42,442 nucleotides of DNA from Sneathiellales bacterium (GCA_028277845.1 JANQFL010000085.1:1-42442), one strand, 5' to 3'. Shown: positions 15,552 to 27,603, numbered from the stretch's first letter. Numbers and translations: made by a program. The notes: generated by a model from the sequence alone, not told the origin.

Positions 15552-15824
15552 ATGTCCACACTCGATCTTAGCGAAAACCAGATCGTCGAAACCGTGTCCG
15601 AGCAGGAGTTGGAAGCCGCGCTGCCGGCGTCCGAACTCTCTGCCCTGCGCCGGCGCTTTCCGGCGGGCAGCGGCGAGTTTCTGCGCAGCCAGTCAGGGGA
15701 TCTGGTGTTCCGCGCGCGCCACGGCGACAAGACGGTGGCGCTGCCGGAAATTCAAGGCCGGGTGGACCGCCACGTTCGCGGTTCCGGCTACGCGCGCAAG
15801 CACAATCTGGACCGCCTGGTCTGA
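15552..15824 (+). CDS. Small hypothetical protein, 90 residues
   Basis: This open frame encodes 90 residues with codon use like its neighbours, in a gap where nothing else fits. The N-terminal part is acidic and helical (VSEQELEAALPASELSALRRRF). The C-terminal part is basic with likely strands (EFLRSQSGDLVFRARHGDK, then RVDRHVRGSGYARKHNLDRLV). No signal peptide, membrane segment or metal motif. I do not recognise the family. It is followed after 50 bases by cobU on the same strand and may share its transcript. The ATG at 15552 is preceded by only a weak GGAAC ribosome site. Confidence 0.55.
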   Translation: MSTLDLSENQIVETVSEQELEAALPASELSALRRRFPAGSGEFLRSQSGDLVFRARHGDKTVALPEIQGRVDRHVRGSGYARKHNLDRLV

Positions 15825-15874
15825 CGTAATCGCCGTTGGCGGCGCGGCAATGCGCGTGATAGCGTGCCGCCGCC

Positions 15875-16393
15875 ATGCTCGCACCCGTTACCCTCATCCT
15901 CGGCGGCGCCCGCTCGGGCAAAAGCCGTTATGCCCAGCACCTGGCTGAATCCCAGCCCGGGCCGTGCATCTATTTCGCCACGGCCGAAATCCGCGACGAA
16001 GAAATGGCGGACCGTGTGGACCTGCACCGCAAGGACCGCGGGCCACGCTGGTCGACGGTGGAGGAACCGTTGGACTTGCCGGTCACGTTGCATTCGGTTG
16101 CCATCGCGGACGGCGTGGTCCTCGTCGATTGCCTGACGTTGTGGCTGTCCAACCTGATGGAACGGGACCATGACGTCGCCGAGGCGACCGAGGCGCTGAT
16201 CGCAACATTTCCGGCACTGGCCGGGCCGGTGATCTTCGTCAGCAACGAAGTGGGACTGGGCATCGTGCCCGAGAACGCCTTGGCCCGCCGCTTCCGCGAT
16301 GAAGCCGGCCGCCTCAATCAGGCGATCGCCGCCGCCGCCCAGCGCGTGGAGTTTGTCGCCGCCGGTCTGCCCATGACCCTGAAAGCGCCCTGA
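15875..16393 (+). CDS. cobU: Bifunctional adenosylcobinamide kinase / adenosylcobinamide-phosphate guanylyltransferase
   Basis: This enzyme (CobU in Salmonella, CobP in Pseudomonas denitrificans) phosphorylates adenosylcobinamide and then attaches GMP, giving AdoCbi-GDP for the CobS reaction. The 172-residue protein shows the P-loop GGARSGKS (10-17), the RVDLHRKDRGPRW stretch with His51 at the position expected for guanylylation, and DCLTLWLSNLM and SNEVGLGIVPE, both hallmarks of the family. The length is normal (about 170-185). It is followed after 5 bases by an uncharacterised gene with a GTG start, so the two are coupled. cobS and cobT lie 1.2 kb further on. No cobalamin riboswitch was recognised upstream. 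Confidence 0.95.
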   Translation: MLAPVTLILGGARSGKSRYAQHLAESQPGPCIYFATAEIRDEEMADRVDLHRKDRGPRWSTVEEPLDLPVTLHSVAIADGVVLVDCLTLWLSNLMERDHDVAEATEALIATFPALAGPVIFVSNEVGLGIVPENALARRFRDEAGRLNQAIAAAAQRVEFVAAGLPMTLKAP

Positions 16394-16398
16394 ACCGC

Positions 16399-17310
16399 GT
16401 GGCCGCGCCGCTGTTCGACAGCTATCTGATGGTGGATTGGAGCGCCGCCGCCACACCCAGGACCGGTGCCGATAGCATCTGGTGGGCCTTGGTCGAGCAC
16501 GATGCCGGCCTGACCGCGTTGGAAAATCCCCCGACCCGGCTGGAAGCACGCGATCAGATGACCGCCGTGCTCCGCCGGCAGGTGCAATTGGGGCGCCGTG
16601 TACTGGCGGGCTTCGATTTTCCCAACGGCTATCCGCGCGGCACGGCCGAAGCGGTCGGATTGACCGGTTTGCCGTGGCAGGCCATGTGGCGCCATCTGGC
16701 TGTGACAATCAAGGAAGGGCTGCGTAACGCCAACAACCGTTTCGAAGTCGCCGCCGACTTGAACCGGCGTATGTCGGGCGGGCCCTTTCCGTTCTGGGGC
16801 TGCTCGCGCAAGGCGTCCCGGGATACCCTGATCTCCACCAAGACCCGCGATTTCGGCGATCACACCGTGCCCGAATACCGCACGGTCGAGATGACGGCCC
16901 GGGGCGCCAAATCCTGCTGGCAACTGCTCGGCACCGGTTCGGTCGGCGGTCAAACCCTGACCGGTATCCCCGTGCAACAGGCCTTGCGGACCGATCCAAA
17001 CTTTGGCGACCAAGTCATCGTCTGGCCGTTCGAGACCGGCTTGGCGCCACCCGATCCCGCCGGGTCCTGGCAGGTCGTCATCGCGGAGGTCTACCCCTCG
17101 CTTTTCCCGCTCGACCTGCGACCCGGTGCCGTCAAGGACGAGGTTCAGGTGGAAACCGTGGCAAACGCCTTGGCGGCCTGGGACGCCGGCGGCAAGATTC
17201 ACCGTCACTTCGCGGGGCCTGATGATCTGAGCGCCGAGCAGCGCGGTTGGATCGAAACGGAAGAGAGCTGGATCCTGGGCGCCGGAACGATGGCGGCGCT
17301 CCACATCTAG
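16399..17310 (+). CDS. Conserved hypothetical protein linked to cobalamin genes (DUF429-like)
   Basis: This protein has 303 residues from a GTG start at 16399, only 5 bases after cobU. Its N-terminus (SYLMVDWSAA) and the motif LAGFDFPNGYP resemble the RNase H/actin-like fold of DUF429-type proteins, with acidic residues that could bind metal. Later conserved-looking stretches are NANNRFEVAADLN, WQLLGTGSVGGQ and VWPFETGL. I have seen similar proteins next to cobalamin genes in alphaproteobacteria but know of no demonstrated function. Tight coupling to cobU suggests a role in cobalamin or nucleotide metabolism; this is inference. Its stop codon overlaps that of the convergent DUF1289 gene in the palindrome CTAG (17307-17310). 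Confidence 0.8.
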   Translation: MAAPLFDSYLMVDWSAAATPRTGADSIWWALVEHDAGLTALENPPTRLEARDQMTAVLRRQVQLGRRVLAGFDFPNGYPRGTAEAVGLTGLPWQAMWRHLAVTIKEGLRNANNRFEVAADLNRRMSGGPFPFWGCSRKASRDTLISTKTRDFGDHTVPEYRTVEMTARGAKSCWQLLGTGSVGGQTLTGIPVQQALRTDPNFGDQVIVWPFETGLAPPDPAGSWQVVIAEVYPSLFPLDLRPGAVKDEVQVETVANALAAWDAGGKIHRHFAGPDDLSAEQRGWIETEESWILGAGTMAALHI

Positions 17311-17510
17311 ACCCGCCGCCGGGGCCGGGGCGGAAGCCCCCTGCGGTCGCGAATGCGGGCGATGACATCGAGCCGCTGGCCGTCGCTGAAGGCCGACCAG
17401 CCGGCGATTTCTTCCAATGTCCTGAAGCAGCCTTTGCACAGACCGCTGGCCGGGTCCAACTCGCAGACGGAGACACAGGGAGAGGGCAGGCCGGATCGTG
17501 CGTCGCTCAT
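17307..17510 (-). CDS. DUF1289 family protein (small cysteine-rich)
   Basis: This 67-residue protein has the DUF1289 pattern: SPCVSVCELDPASGLCKGCFRTL (read as SPC, VC, LC, GC) followed by EIAGW. Four cysteines in a CxxxC...CxxC arrangement suggest a small metal or Fe-S site. The C-terminus is basic. The function is unknown in the family; members are widespread in proteobacteria. It lies downstream of no other minus-strand gene except cobS, which ends 47 bases past its start on the same strand, so the two may be co-transcribed (cobS then DUF1289). Confidence 0.85.
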   Translation of the reverse strand: MSDARSGLPSPCVSVCELDPASGLCKGCFRTLEEIAGWSAFSDGQRLDVIARIRDRRGLPPRPRRRV

Positions 17511-17556
17511 GGCTCTTTGATTACTTGGACGCCGCCTCTAGCGCAAGCGGTTGCCA

Positions 17557-18345
17557 TCACGCCAGGACCGCCACGGCCGCCAGCAACACGCCGATCTCGC
17601 ACAACTGAACCGCCGCGCCCAGGACGTCGCCGGTGTGGCCGCCGATGCGTTTCAGGGCCAATCGGCCCAGCAAAACGGCAACGCTGCCGCCAACGATGGC
17701 GGCGGTGACAGTGGCGCCGATCCCCATGAAGAGCAACCCGGCCAGAACGGCGATGGTAGCGGCGACATAAAAACGCTCCGCCCCCGGCTTGCCGGCCGTC
17801 GCACCCAGTCCATCGCTGCGGGCGGCGGGCAGCCAGACCATCAATCCCACGGCTGCTGTCCGCGACGCCGCGCCGGCTGCCAGCAGCACGGCCAGGACCA
17901 GTGTCGGGTCGGCCAATGTCATGAGGGCGCCGATGCGTGCCGTCGTGGCCAGGATCAAAGCCAGCACGCCGTATGTCCCGACGCGGCTGTCCCGCATGAT
18001 GGTGAGAATCCGGTCGCGTGCCCCACCGGCGCCGAAACCATCGGCGACATCCGCCAACGCATCTTCGTGCAGCCCGCCGGTGGCCAGCACCATGGCGGCC
18101 ACCGCCAGGACCGCGGCCAAGAGCGACGGCAGCCCGAGTAAGTCGGCGATGCCGAAGACCAATCCGCCGCACAGGCCGACCAGCGCGCCGGCTACGGGAA
18201 AAAACGTGGCGACTTCGGCCAGCGGCCGTGCCGGCTCATGGGTTGGAATGCGGATCGGAAAGCGGGTCAGGAACACCAGCGCAATGCGCAGATCGGCCCA
18301 CCAGTTGTTCCATCCGCCTGTGTGCGGTTTTCTGTCGCCGTGCAT
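17557..18345 (-). CDS. cobS: Adenosylcobinamide-GDP ribazoletransferase (cobalamin synthase)
   Basis: CobS is an inner-membrane enzyme that joins AdoCbi-GDP with alpha-ribazole (or its phosphate) to make adenosylcobalamin (phosphate). The 262-residue protein is mostly hydrophobic, with about six membrane segments. It has the family signatures FLTRFPI near the N-terminus, the acidic metal-binding motif GLHEDALADVADGFG, and RDSRVGTYG. The ATG at 18345 has a GGGAAAG site about nine bases upstream; an ATG at 18351, two codons earlier, is also possible but too close to that site. It is divergent from cobT across about 88 bases, which probably hold both promoters. It works between CobU and CobT in the lower-ligand pathway. 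Confidence 0.94.
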   Translation of the reverse strand: MHGDRKPHTGGWNNWWADLRIALVFLTRFPIRIPTHEPARPLAEVATFFPVAGALVGLCGGLVFGIADLLGLPSLLAAVLAVAAMVLATGGLHEDALADVADGFGAGGARDRILTIMRDSRVGTYGVLALILATTARIGALMTLADPTLVLAVLLAAGAASRTAAVGLMVWLPAARSDGLGATAGKPGAERFYVAATIAVLAGLLFMGIGATVTAAIVGGSVAVLLGRLALKRIGGHTGDVLGAAVQLCEIGVLLAAVAVLA

Positions 18346-18433
18346 GGCCATGGTCTTTCCCAGGTTCGCGCCATGGTTTATAGAACACCCCCCACCGCAA
18401 ACCAACATGCCCCTCCAACAAGGTTCCCCGCCG

Positions 18434-19465
18434 ATGACCACATTTGCCCTGCCCCAGTCCCTGGCGGACGTGCGTGCCCTACTGCGCAGCATTCCTGCCG
18501 CCGACCAAGCCGCCATGGCGCAAGCCGACGACCGGGAAGGGCAATTGACCAAGCCGGCCGGGTCGCTCGGCCGGTTGGAGGATCTGGCCCGCTGGCTGGC
18601 CGGCTGGCAGGGACGTCATCCCGCGGTGATCGACAGGACCCAGGTGCTGATTTTCGCCGGTAATCATGGCGTTGCCGCGCAAGGCGTGTCGGCGTTTCCC
18701 GCCGAGGTGACGGTGCAGATGGTTGCCAACTTCGCCGCCGGTGGTGCCGCCATCAATCAGTTGAGCCAGGCCGCCGGCGCCGAACTGCAGGTCTTCGACC
18801 TGGACCTGGATACGCCGACGGCCGACTTCACCGTCGAGCCCGCCATGTCGGAAGCGGACTGCGTGGCGGCCCTGGCCAAAGGCATGGCGTCGGTGGCGGA
18901 TGACGCAGACCTGATCTGTGTCGGTGAGATGGGCATCGCCAACACGACGGTGGCGGCAGCGTTGAGCCGTGCGCTATTGGGTGGCACGGCAGTCGACTGG
19001 GTCGGTCCGGGCACGGGTGTCGATCACACCGGCCTGTTGCGCAAGCAGTCGGTCGTGGAAACCGCGTTCCACACCCATCAGGATCATCTGAACGACGGCT
19101 TGGATGCGTTGCAGCGCCTGGGCGGGCGTGAGCTGGCGGCCATGGCCGGCGCCGTGCTGGCGGCGCGGCTGAAACGCATTCCGGTGCTGTTGGACGGCTA
19201 CGTTTCGACGGCCGCCGCCGCGACTCTGTGGGCCTGCGACAAGTCCGCCCTCGATCACTGCCAGGCGGCGCACCGTTCCGCCGAGCCGGCGCACATCAAA
19301 CTGCTGGAACGGCTGGGTCTCGAACCCTTGCTCGACCTGGGTATGCGGCTTGGCGAAGGTTCCGGCGCGGCGCTGGCCGTGTCCATCGTCAAGGCCGCCG
19401 CCACCACCCATGCCGGCATGGCCACCTTCGCCGAGGCCGGCGTCAGCAACAAAGACGAGAACTAG
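18434..19465 (+). CDS. cobT: Nicotinate-nucleotide--dimethylbenzimidazole phosphoribosyltransferase
   Basis: This cytosolic enzyme makes alpha-ribazole 5'-phosphate from nicotinate mononucleotide and 5,6-dimethylbenzimidazole, the lower-ligand precursor used by CobS. From 18434 it has 343 residues, the family norm. Characteristic segments are LTKPAGSLGRLE, FAGNHGVAAQGVSAFP, GEMGIANTT, GPGTGVDHTG, and LGMRLGEGSGAALA, which contains the catalytic glutamate. An ATG upstream in frame would add a few proline-rich residues and is less likely. It is divergent from cobS. Named cobU in Pseudomonas nomenclature. Confidence 0.96.
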   Translation: MTTFALPQSLADVRALLRSIPAADQAAMAQADDREGQLTKPAGSLGRLEDLARWLAGWQGRHPAVIDRTQVLIFAGNHGVAAQGVSAFPAEVTVQMVANFAAGGAAINQLSQAAGAELQVFDLDLDTPTADFTVEPAMSEADCVAALAKGMASVADDADLICVGEMGIANTTVAAALSRALLGGTAVDWVGPGTGVDHTGLLRKQSVVETAFHTHQDHLNDGLDALQRLGGRELAAMAGAVLAARLKRIPVLLDGYVSTAAAATLWACDKSALDHCQAAHRSAEPAHIKLLERLGLEPLLDLGMRLGEGSGAALAVSIVKAAATTHAGMATFAEAGVSNKDEN

Positions 19466-19556
19466 TTAGCCGCCGCGTGCGTCCCGGTAGGGTGGGCGGT
19501 AAAAGTCCGAATTCAAGGCCTTGAACCGGGCGTGCTGGGCCGATACATGGCGTTGT

Positions 19557-20642
<1,086 letters not shown>

Positions 20643-20664
20643 AGCGGGACACCAGCATTTTCGA

Positions 20665-20693
20665 CTTGAAGCCGGGCGCGGTTTCCCACATAT
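20665..20693 (+). promoter_or_regulatory. RpoH (sigma32)-type heat-shock promoter of htpG
   Basis: CTTGAA (20665-20670) and CCCACATAT (20685-20693) are separated by 14 bases. This agrees well with the sigma32 consensus CTTGAA-N13-15-CCCCATNT. It lies 43-71 bases upstream of the htpG start, a heat-shock gene known to be RpoH-controlled in other proteobacteria. Confidence 0.7.
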
Positions 20694-20735
20694 CTGCGCC
20701 CAGACAACGAATGCGTAAACGAATTCATCAGATCC

Positions 20736-22610
20736 ATGAGTGAAGAAAAACTGCAATTCCAGGCCGAAGTCAGCAAGCTGCTGAACATCGTCGCCAAGTC
20801 CCTCTACAGCGAAAAAGAGATCTTCCTGCGCGAATTGATCTCCAACGCGTCCGATGCCTGCGACCGGTTGCGCTATGCCGCGCTGACCCAGCCCGAGCTG
20901 ACCGCCGACGACCCGGACTTCAAGGTCACGGTCGAAGTGGATGCCAAGGCCAAGACGGTGACCGTGTCGGACAACGGCATCGGCATGAACCGGGACGACC
21001 TGATCGAAAACCTGGGCACCATCGCGCGCTCCGGCACCGGTGCGTTTCTCGATCAGTTGACCGGCGACGCCAGCAAGGACGTGGCCCTGATCGGCCAGTT
21101 CGGCGTCGGTTTCTATTCCGGCCTGATGGTGGCGGACAAGATGGACGTGCTCAGCCGCAAGGCGGGCGAGGACCAGGGCTGGCGCTGGACCACCGACGGC
21201 GGCGGCGAGTTTACCATCGCCGAAGCCGAGCGCGAGGGGCGCGGCACCACCGTCACCCTGCACCTGCGCAAGGACGCCAAGGAATATCTCGAAGCGCAGC
21301 GCCTGCGGACCATCATCACCACATATTCCGATCACATCGCCCTGCCCATCGCATTGAAGGCCGGTGATGTGGACGAGCCCTCGGTCAATCAGGCCTCGGC
21401 GCTGTGGACCCGGCAGAAAAAGGACATCACCGCCGACCAGTACAAGGAATTCTACCACCACGTGGGCCACGCCTTCGACGACCCTTGGCTGACGGTGCAT
21501 GCCCGGGTCGAGGGCAAGATCGAATACGCCATGCTGCTGTTCGTCCCGACCTCGCAGCCTTTCGATCTGTTCCACCCCGACCGCAAGCACAGGGTCAAGC
21601 TTTACGTCAAACGCGTCTTCATCACCGACGACTGCGAGGATCTGGTGCCGGCCTACCTGCGGTTCCTGCGTGGCGTGGTGGATTCGGAAGACCTGCCGCT
21701 CAACATCAGCCGCGAGATGCTGCAGAACAACCCGCTGCTGACCAAGATCCGCCAAGCCGTGACCAAACGGGTGCTGACCGAACTGACCAAGAAGGCCGAC
21801 AAGGCGCCCGAGGAATACGCCACGTTCTGGGAGCAATTCGGTTCGGTACTGAAGGAAGGCCTTTACGAGGACACCGACAATCGTGACAAGCTGTTCGGCC
21901 TGGCCCGCTTCAAGTCGCTGAAGTCGGGCGAGGGTTTCATTTCCCTGGCCGATTATGTGGCCGGTATGAAGGAAGGCCAGGAGAGCATTCACTATATCTC
22001 CGGCGAAGATAGCGAAGCCTTGCGTCACAGCCCGCAGGTGGAAGGTTACGCCGCGCGCGGCATGGATGTGTTGTTGCTGACCGACCCGGTCGACGATTTC
22101 TGGATTGGCGCGGTGCGCGAATATGAGGGTAAGGCGTTTACGTCCGTGACCCAGGGCGGCGCTGACCTGGACAAGGTCGCACGGGAAGATGCCGAGGACG
22201 GCAAGGCCGACGACGACGCACCGTCCGATTCGGATATCGGCACCCTGATCGCCGCCATCAAGCAGAACCTGGGCGAAGCGGTGAAGGATGTGCGCACGTC
22301 CGACCGGCTCACCGACAGTCCCGTCTGTCTGGTCGCCGCCGAGGGCGACATGGACATTCACATGGAACGGCTCCTAAAGCGCCATGGCCAGGTGACCACG
22401 GCGTCCGCGCGGGTGCTTGAAATCAATCCGCACCACGCGTTGATCAAGGGCATGGCCCGCATCGCCAAGGAGGACGGCGCCGTCGACCTGCTGGCCGACG
22501 CCAGCCATCTGCTGCTCGACCAGGCCCGCATCGTCGAGGGCGAGCCGGTGGCCGACGCGGTGGCGTTCACACGCCGACTTGCGAATGTAATGGAAAAGGG
22601 TCTTGGCTAG
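20736..22610 (+). CDS. htpG: Chaperone protein HtpG (bacterial Hsp90)
   Basis: HtpG is an ATP-dependent cytosolic chaperone that works as a dimer, helping late folding and cooperating with DnaK. The 624-residue protein matches the family length. The N-terminal GHKL ATPase domain shows the signature YSEKEIFLRELISNASDA, DNGIGM, and GQFGVGFYSGLMVAD. The middle domain includes KLYVKRVFI and LPLNISREMLQ, and the C-terminal dimerisation domain ends at LANVMEKGLG. The expected acidic linker between N and middle domains is short, as in bacterial proteins. The ATG at 20736 lacks a strong Shine-Dalgarno sequence. An RpoH-type promoter lies upstream. Convergent with the DUF1223 gene, 3 bases apart. Confidence 0.97.
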   Translation: MSEEKLQFQAEVSKLLNIVAKSLYSEKEIFLRELISNASDACDRLRYAALTQPELTADDPDFKVTVEVDAKAKTVTVSDNGIGMNRDDLIENLGTIARSGTGAFLDQLTGDASKDVALIGQFGVGFYSGLMVADKMDVLSRKAGEDQGWRWTTDGGGEFTIAEAEREGRGTTVTLHLRKDAKEYLEAQRLRTIITTYSDHIALPIALKAGDVDEPSVNQASALWTRQKKDITADQYKEFYHHVGHAFDDPWLTVHARVEGKIEYAMLLFVPTSQPFDLFHPDRKHRVKLYVKRVFITDDCEDLVPAYLRFLRGVVDSEDLPLNISREMLQNNPLLTKIRQAVTKRVLTELTKKADKAPEEYATFWEQFGSVLKEGLYEDTDNRDKLFGLARFKSLKSGEGFISLADYVAGMKEGQESIHYISGEDSEALRHSPQVEGYAARGMDVLLLTDPVDDFWIGAVREYEGKAFTSVTQGGADLDKVAREDAEDGKADDDAPSDSDIGTLIAAIKQNLGEAVKDVRTSDRLTDSPVCLVAAEGDMDIHMERLLKRHGQVTTASARVLEINPHHALIKGMARIAKEDGAVDLLADASHLLLDQARIVEGEPVADAVAFTRRLANVMEKGLG

Positions 22611-22613
22611 GTC

Positions 22614-23369
22614 TTAGTTGCTGGCCGCTTCCAAATTGATTCGGGTGGCCCCGAGTATGGGACCGGACCCCGGCGCCTGAAGCAGGATGGCGCAGCCGTC
22701 GCGCCCGCCGTCCTGCAACTCCGCGACGGTCAGGTCCAGTTGCACGGCGTCGCCCGACCAGACACCGACCCGGCGGAAGTCGCGCACGACATTGTAATAG
22801 CTGAGTTCCCGCCCGGCGTTTTCGCCCCGGCCGACGTCGACCGTGTGCTTGTGGTCGAAGCGCATCAACAGAACGTCGCCGCTGCCTTCACCGGCAGGAA
22901 TGGAAACCGTGACCTTGTCGCCGCCGGTCTGCCGGGCGTCGATGGCGATTTGCCGGTGCCGGCGGTCTTCGTCCACGGCCATGTCCACGGCCATGCGGTC
23001 GGAGCCCACCTTGTGCACGCGGCCGCCGACGACCATTTGCGGCGTGTAGACATAGCGCTGCCCCAGAGACCGTCCGTAGGAGCGTTGACGGTTGGTCGTC
23101 TCGGTCGTCGCGAACGTGTCCTTCCAGCCGATATAGTCCCAGTAGTCGACATGGTAGGTCAGGGCGATGATGTCGCCGCGCTGGGCCAACTCGCCCATGA
23201 ACCTGTCCGCCGGCGGGCACGACGAGCAGCCTTGGCTGGTGAACAGTTCGACGACAGTGGGTGCCGTGTCGCCGGCCGATGCGGGACCGCCGGTCAACAT
23301 CACCCATCCCATGGCCACCGATGCGAGGGCCGCACCGAAGGCGCGGCGGTTGATCCGTAAATTCTGCAT
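22614..23369 (-). CDS. DUF1223 thioredoxin-fold secreted protein
   Basis: This is a predicted periplasmic protein of 251 residues with an N-terminal signal peptide (about residues 1-32, ending GPASA-GD). The DUF1223 core begins with VVELFTSQGCSSCPPAD, whose CxxC (Cys48, Cys51) lies where thioredoxins have their active site. Further family stretches are YHVDYWDYIGWKD, RQRSYGRSLGQRYVYTPQMVVGG and, in the C-terminal half, a beta-rich domain. The function is unknown, possibly a thiol-disulfide role. In many alphaproteobacteria this gene sits beside acnA, as here (with a DinB-like gene between). It converges with htpG. Confidence 0.9.
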   Translation of the reverse strand: MQNLRINRRAFGAALASVAMGWVMLTGGPASAGDTAPTVVELFTSQGCSSCPPADRFMGELAQRGDIIALTYHVDYWDYIGWKDTFATTETTNRQRSYGRSLGQRYVYTPQMVVGGRVHKVGSDRMAVDMAVDEDRRHRQIAIDARQTGGDKVTVSIPAGEGSGDVLLMRFDHKHTVDVGRGENAGRELSYYNVVRDFRRVGVWSGDAVQLDLTVAELQDGGRDGCAILLQAPGSGPILGATRINLEAASN

Positions 23370-23393
23370 GCCGCAAAGGATAGGGATGGGATC

Positions 23394-23424
23394 CCCTCAC
23401 CGACAAGTCACTTGTCGGTGAGGG
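23394..23424. repeat. Long perfect inverted repeat between DUF1223 and DinB-like genes
   Basis: 15-bp arms (23394-23408 and 23410-23424) are separated by one base; the arm reads CCCTCACCGACAAGT. It lies 10 bases past the DinB-like stop. It could act as a bidirectional terminator (hairpin without a T tract) or an operator for the DUF1223 gene, whose start is 25 bases away. Confidence 0.6.
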
Positions 23425-23434
23425 TCGGGTGATC

Positions 23435-23950
23435 TCAAAGGTCTTGATACCGCTCGGGCATGAACGGGATATCGGTGTCGTCCGGTGCCGCGCCGGCAGC
23501 GGTCAGCATGGCGTGAATCTGCCCGCGATGGTCGGTCTGGTGGTTGAAGAAGTGCACCGCCAACATCGCTTTCGGCTTTGTGACGTCGCGGCCCACGGCC
23601 GGCGAGAACCAGCTCAAGTCGCCTTCGAACCAGACCGGCTCGACAGCGAGCGCCCAGTCCAGGATGCGCCGGTCAAACCCGGTACGTGCCTGTTTGAACG
23701 CTTCCCAATCGGGAAAGTGATCCGGAGATTCGGACAGGTTGCCCGACGGCGGCTCGGAGCTGGTAAACCGGCTCATCCAGATCTGGTCGCCCCACAGCAC
23801 GTGGGAAAACGTCCTGTGTATCGAGCCGAAAAACGCCCCGCGCTCGAGCCGCCGGTCCGCGTCGGACAGACCCTCCGCGGCCGCCACCAGACTGTCGTTC
23901 TGCCAGGCATTGTACCTGGCCATGGTGCGCACGAAGTCCGGATTGGGCAT
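23435..23950 (-). CDS. DinB-family (YfiT-like) metal-binding four-helix protein
   Basis: This 171-residue protein belongs to the DinB/YfiT-like four-helix-bundle superfamily, whose members bind a divalent metal through three histidines and often act as thiol-dependent transferases. Here the likely ligands are His50 (THSH-like FSHVLWGDQ), His137 and His141 (FNHQTDHRGQ). The start MPNPDFVRTMARYNAWQND is typical of the family; frames extending upstream overlap acnA and are not conserved. It starts 4 bases after the acnA stop and is probably co-transcribed with it. The cellular role is not known. Confidence 0.9.
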   Translation of the reverse strand: MPNPDFVRTMARYNAWQNDSLVAAAEGLSDADRRLERGAFFGSIHRTFSHVLWGDQIWMSRFTSSEPPSGNLSESPDHFPDWEAFKQARTGFDRRILDWALAVEPVWFEGDLSWFSPAVGRDVTKPKAMLAVHFFNHQTDHRGQIHAMLTAAGAAPDDTDIPFMPERYQDL

Positions 23951-23954
23951 GCGC

Positions 23955-26633
<2,679 letters not shown>

Positions 26634-26711
26634 GGTGGGCTCCTTCGTGGGATCGCTCCGGCGCGGACAGGGCGCGGGGGGCGGCAAGATCGCTGTCGCT
26701 CTTTTGAGCGC

Positions 26712-26723
26712 GGGTATATACCC
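26712..26723. promoter_or_regulatory. Perfect 12-bp palindrome between acnA and crotonase genes
   Basis: GGGTATATACCC lies 79 bases upstream of acnA and 101 bases upstream of the crotonase. As the only conspicuous symmetric element in this divergent promoter region it is a candidate operator, or its TATATA core could contribute to a -10 element. Unverified. Confidence 0.35.
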
Positions 26724-26823
26724 TCTCCCCTGGTCCGTGAAGGGCCAAGTTGGCAAAGCAGCCATGAAAAACGGCGGATTGGTGCCTTTTTCCCGAAACA
26801 TCTTGGATATTAAGCGAGGCGAA

Positions 26824-27603
26824 ATGACCGTAACGGTAGAAAAACAGGGTCCGGTAACGACAGTGGTGCTGAGCCGCCCGGAAGTGCGTAATGCGGTCGA
26901 CAACGCCACGGCCGAGGAACTGGCCCAGGCATTCCGCGATTTCGACGCCGACGATGACGCCAAGGTCGGCGTGTTTTTCGGGGACAACGGAACATTCTGT
27001 GCCGGTTACGATCTGAAGTCGCTGGCCGCAAGCAGTGGTGAACAATCCCTGGCCGACGTGCTGCATCCCGACCGTGGACCCATGGGACCGAGCCGCTTTC
27101 TGCTATCCAAACCGGTGATCGGCGCCATATCGGGCTATGCCGTGGCCGGGGGCATGGAACTGGCATTGTGGTGCGACATGCGCGTCATGGAGGAGGACGC
27201 CGTCATGGGCGTCTTCTGCCGCCGCTGGGGCGTGCCCTTGATCGACGGCGGCACGGTGCGCCTGCCGCGACTCATTGGCGCAGGGCACGCGATGGATCTG
27301 ATCCTCACCGGCCGGCCGGTGGGGGCGGAGGAAGCTTTGGCGATGGGGCTTGCCAACCGGGTGGTGGCCAACGGCGCGGCGCGCGAAGCGGCGGAGAAAC
27401 TGGCCCATGATTTGGCCGCTTTTCCGCAGGCCTGTATGCGTGCCGACCGCCTGTCGGCTTACCGGCAGTGGGACCTCGACCTGCGTGACGCCCTGGTCAA
27501 CGAAGCTCATGGCGGCAAGCAGGTGATCGAAAGCGAGTCCATCGCCGGGGCGCAGAAGTTCGCGTCCGGAGCCGGGCGGCACGGATCGTTCAACGAACAT
27601 TAG
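26824..27603 (+). CDS. Crotonase (enoyl-CoA hydratase/isomerase) family protein
   Basis: This is a CoA-ester-processing protein of 259 residues with the crotonase fold. The oxyanion-hole regions are visible: [11 protein letters not shown] and [16 protein letters not shown]. The segment [19 protein letters not shown] replaces the usual PEILLGTIPGAGGTQRL, so the first catalytic glutamate of classical hydratases appears to be absent (Cys/Arg there) and the second is Asp (AMDLILTG). This variant is common in a known subgroup annotated only as enoyl-CoA hydratase, so hydration itself is uncertain. An upstream open frame without similarity was excluded; the ATG at 26824 follows GCGAGGCG. The acyl-CoA synthetase operon further on suggests a shared acyl-CoA pathway, but this is inference. 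Confidence 0.9.
   Translation: MTVTVEKQGPVTTVVLSRPEVRNAVDNATAEELAQAFRDFDADDDAKVGVFFGDNGTFCAGYDLKSLAASSGEQSLADVLHPDRGPMGPSRFLLSKPVIGAISGYAVAGGMELALWCDMRVMEEDAVMGVFCRRWGVPLIDGGTVRLPRLIGAGHAMDLILTGRPVGAEEALAMGLANRVVANGAAREAAEKLAHDLAAFPQACMRADRLSAYRQWDLDLRDALVNEAHGGKQVIESESIAGAQKFASGAGRHGSFNEH

Noticed and set aside
15825-15874. Looked for a riboswitch before cobU and between cobS and cobT
   Set aside because: The gaps are too short (50 and about 88 bases) and show no cobalamin-riboswitch elements.
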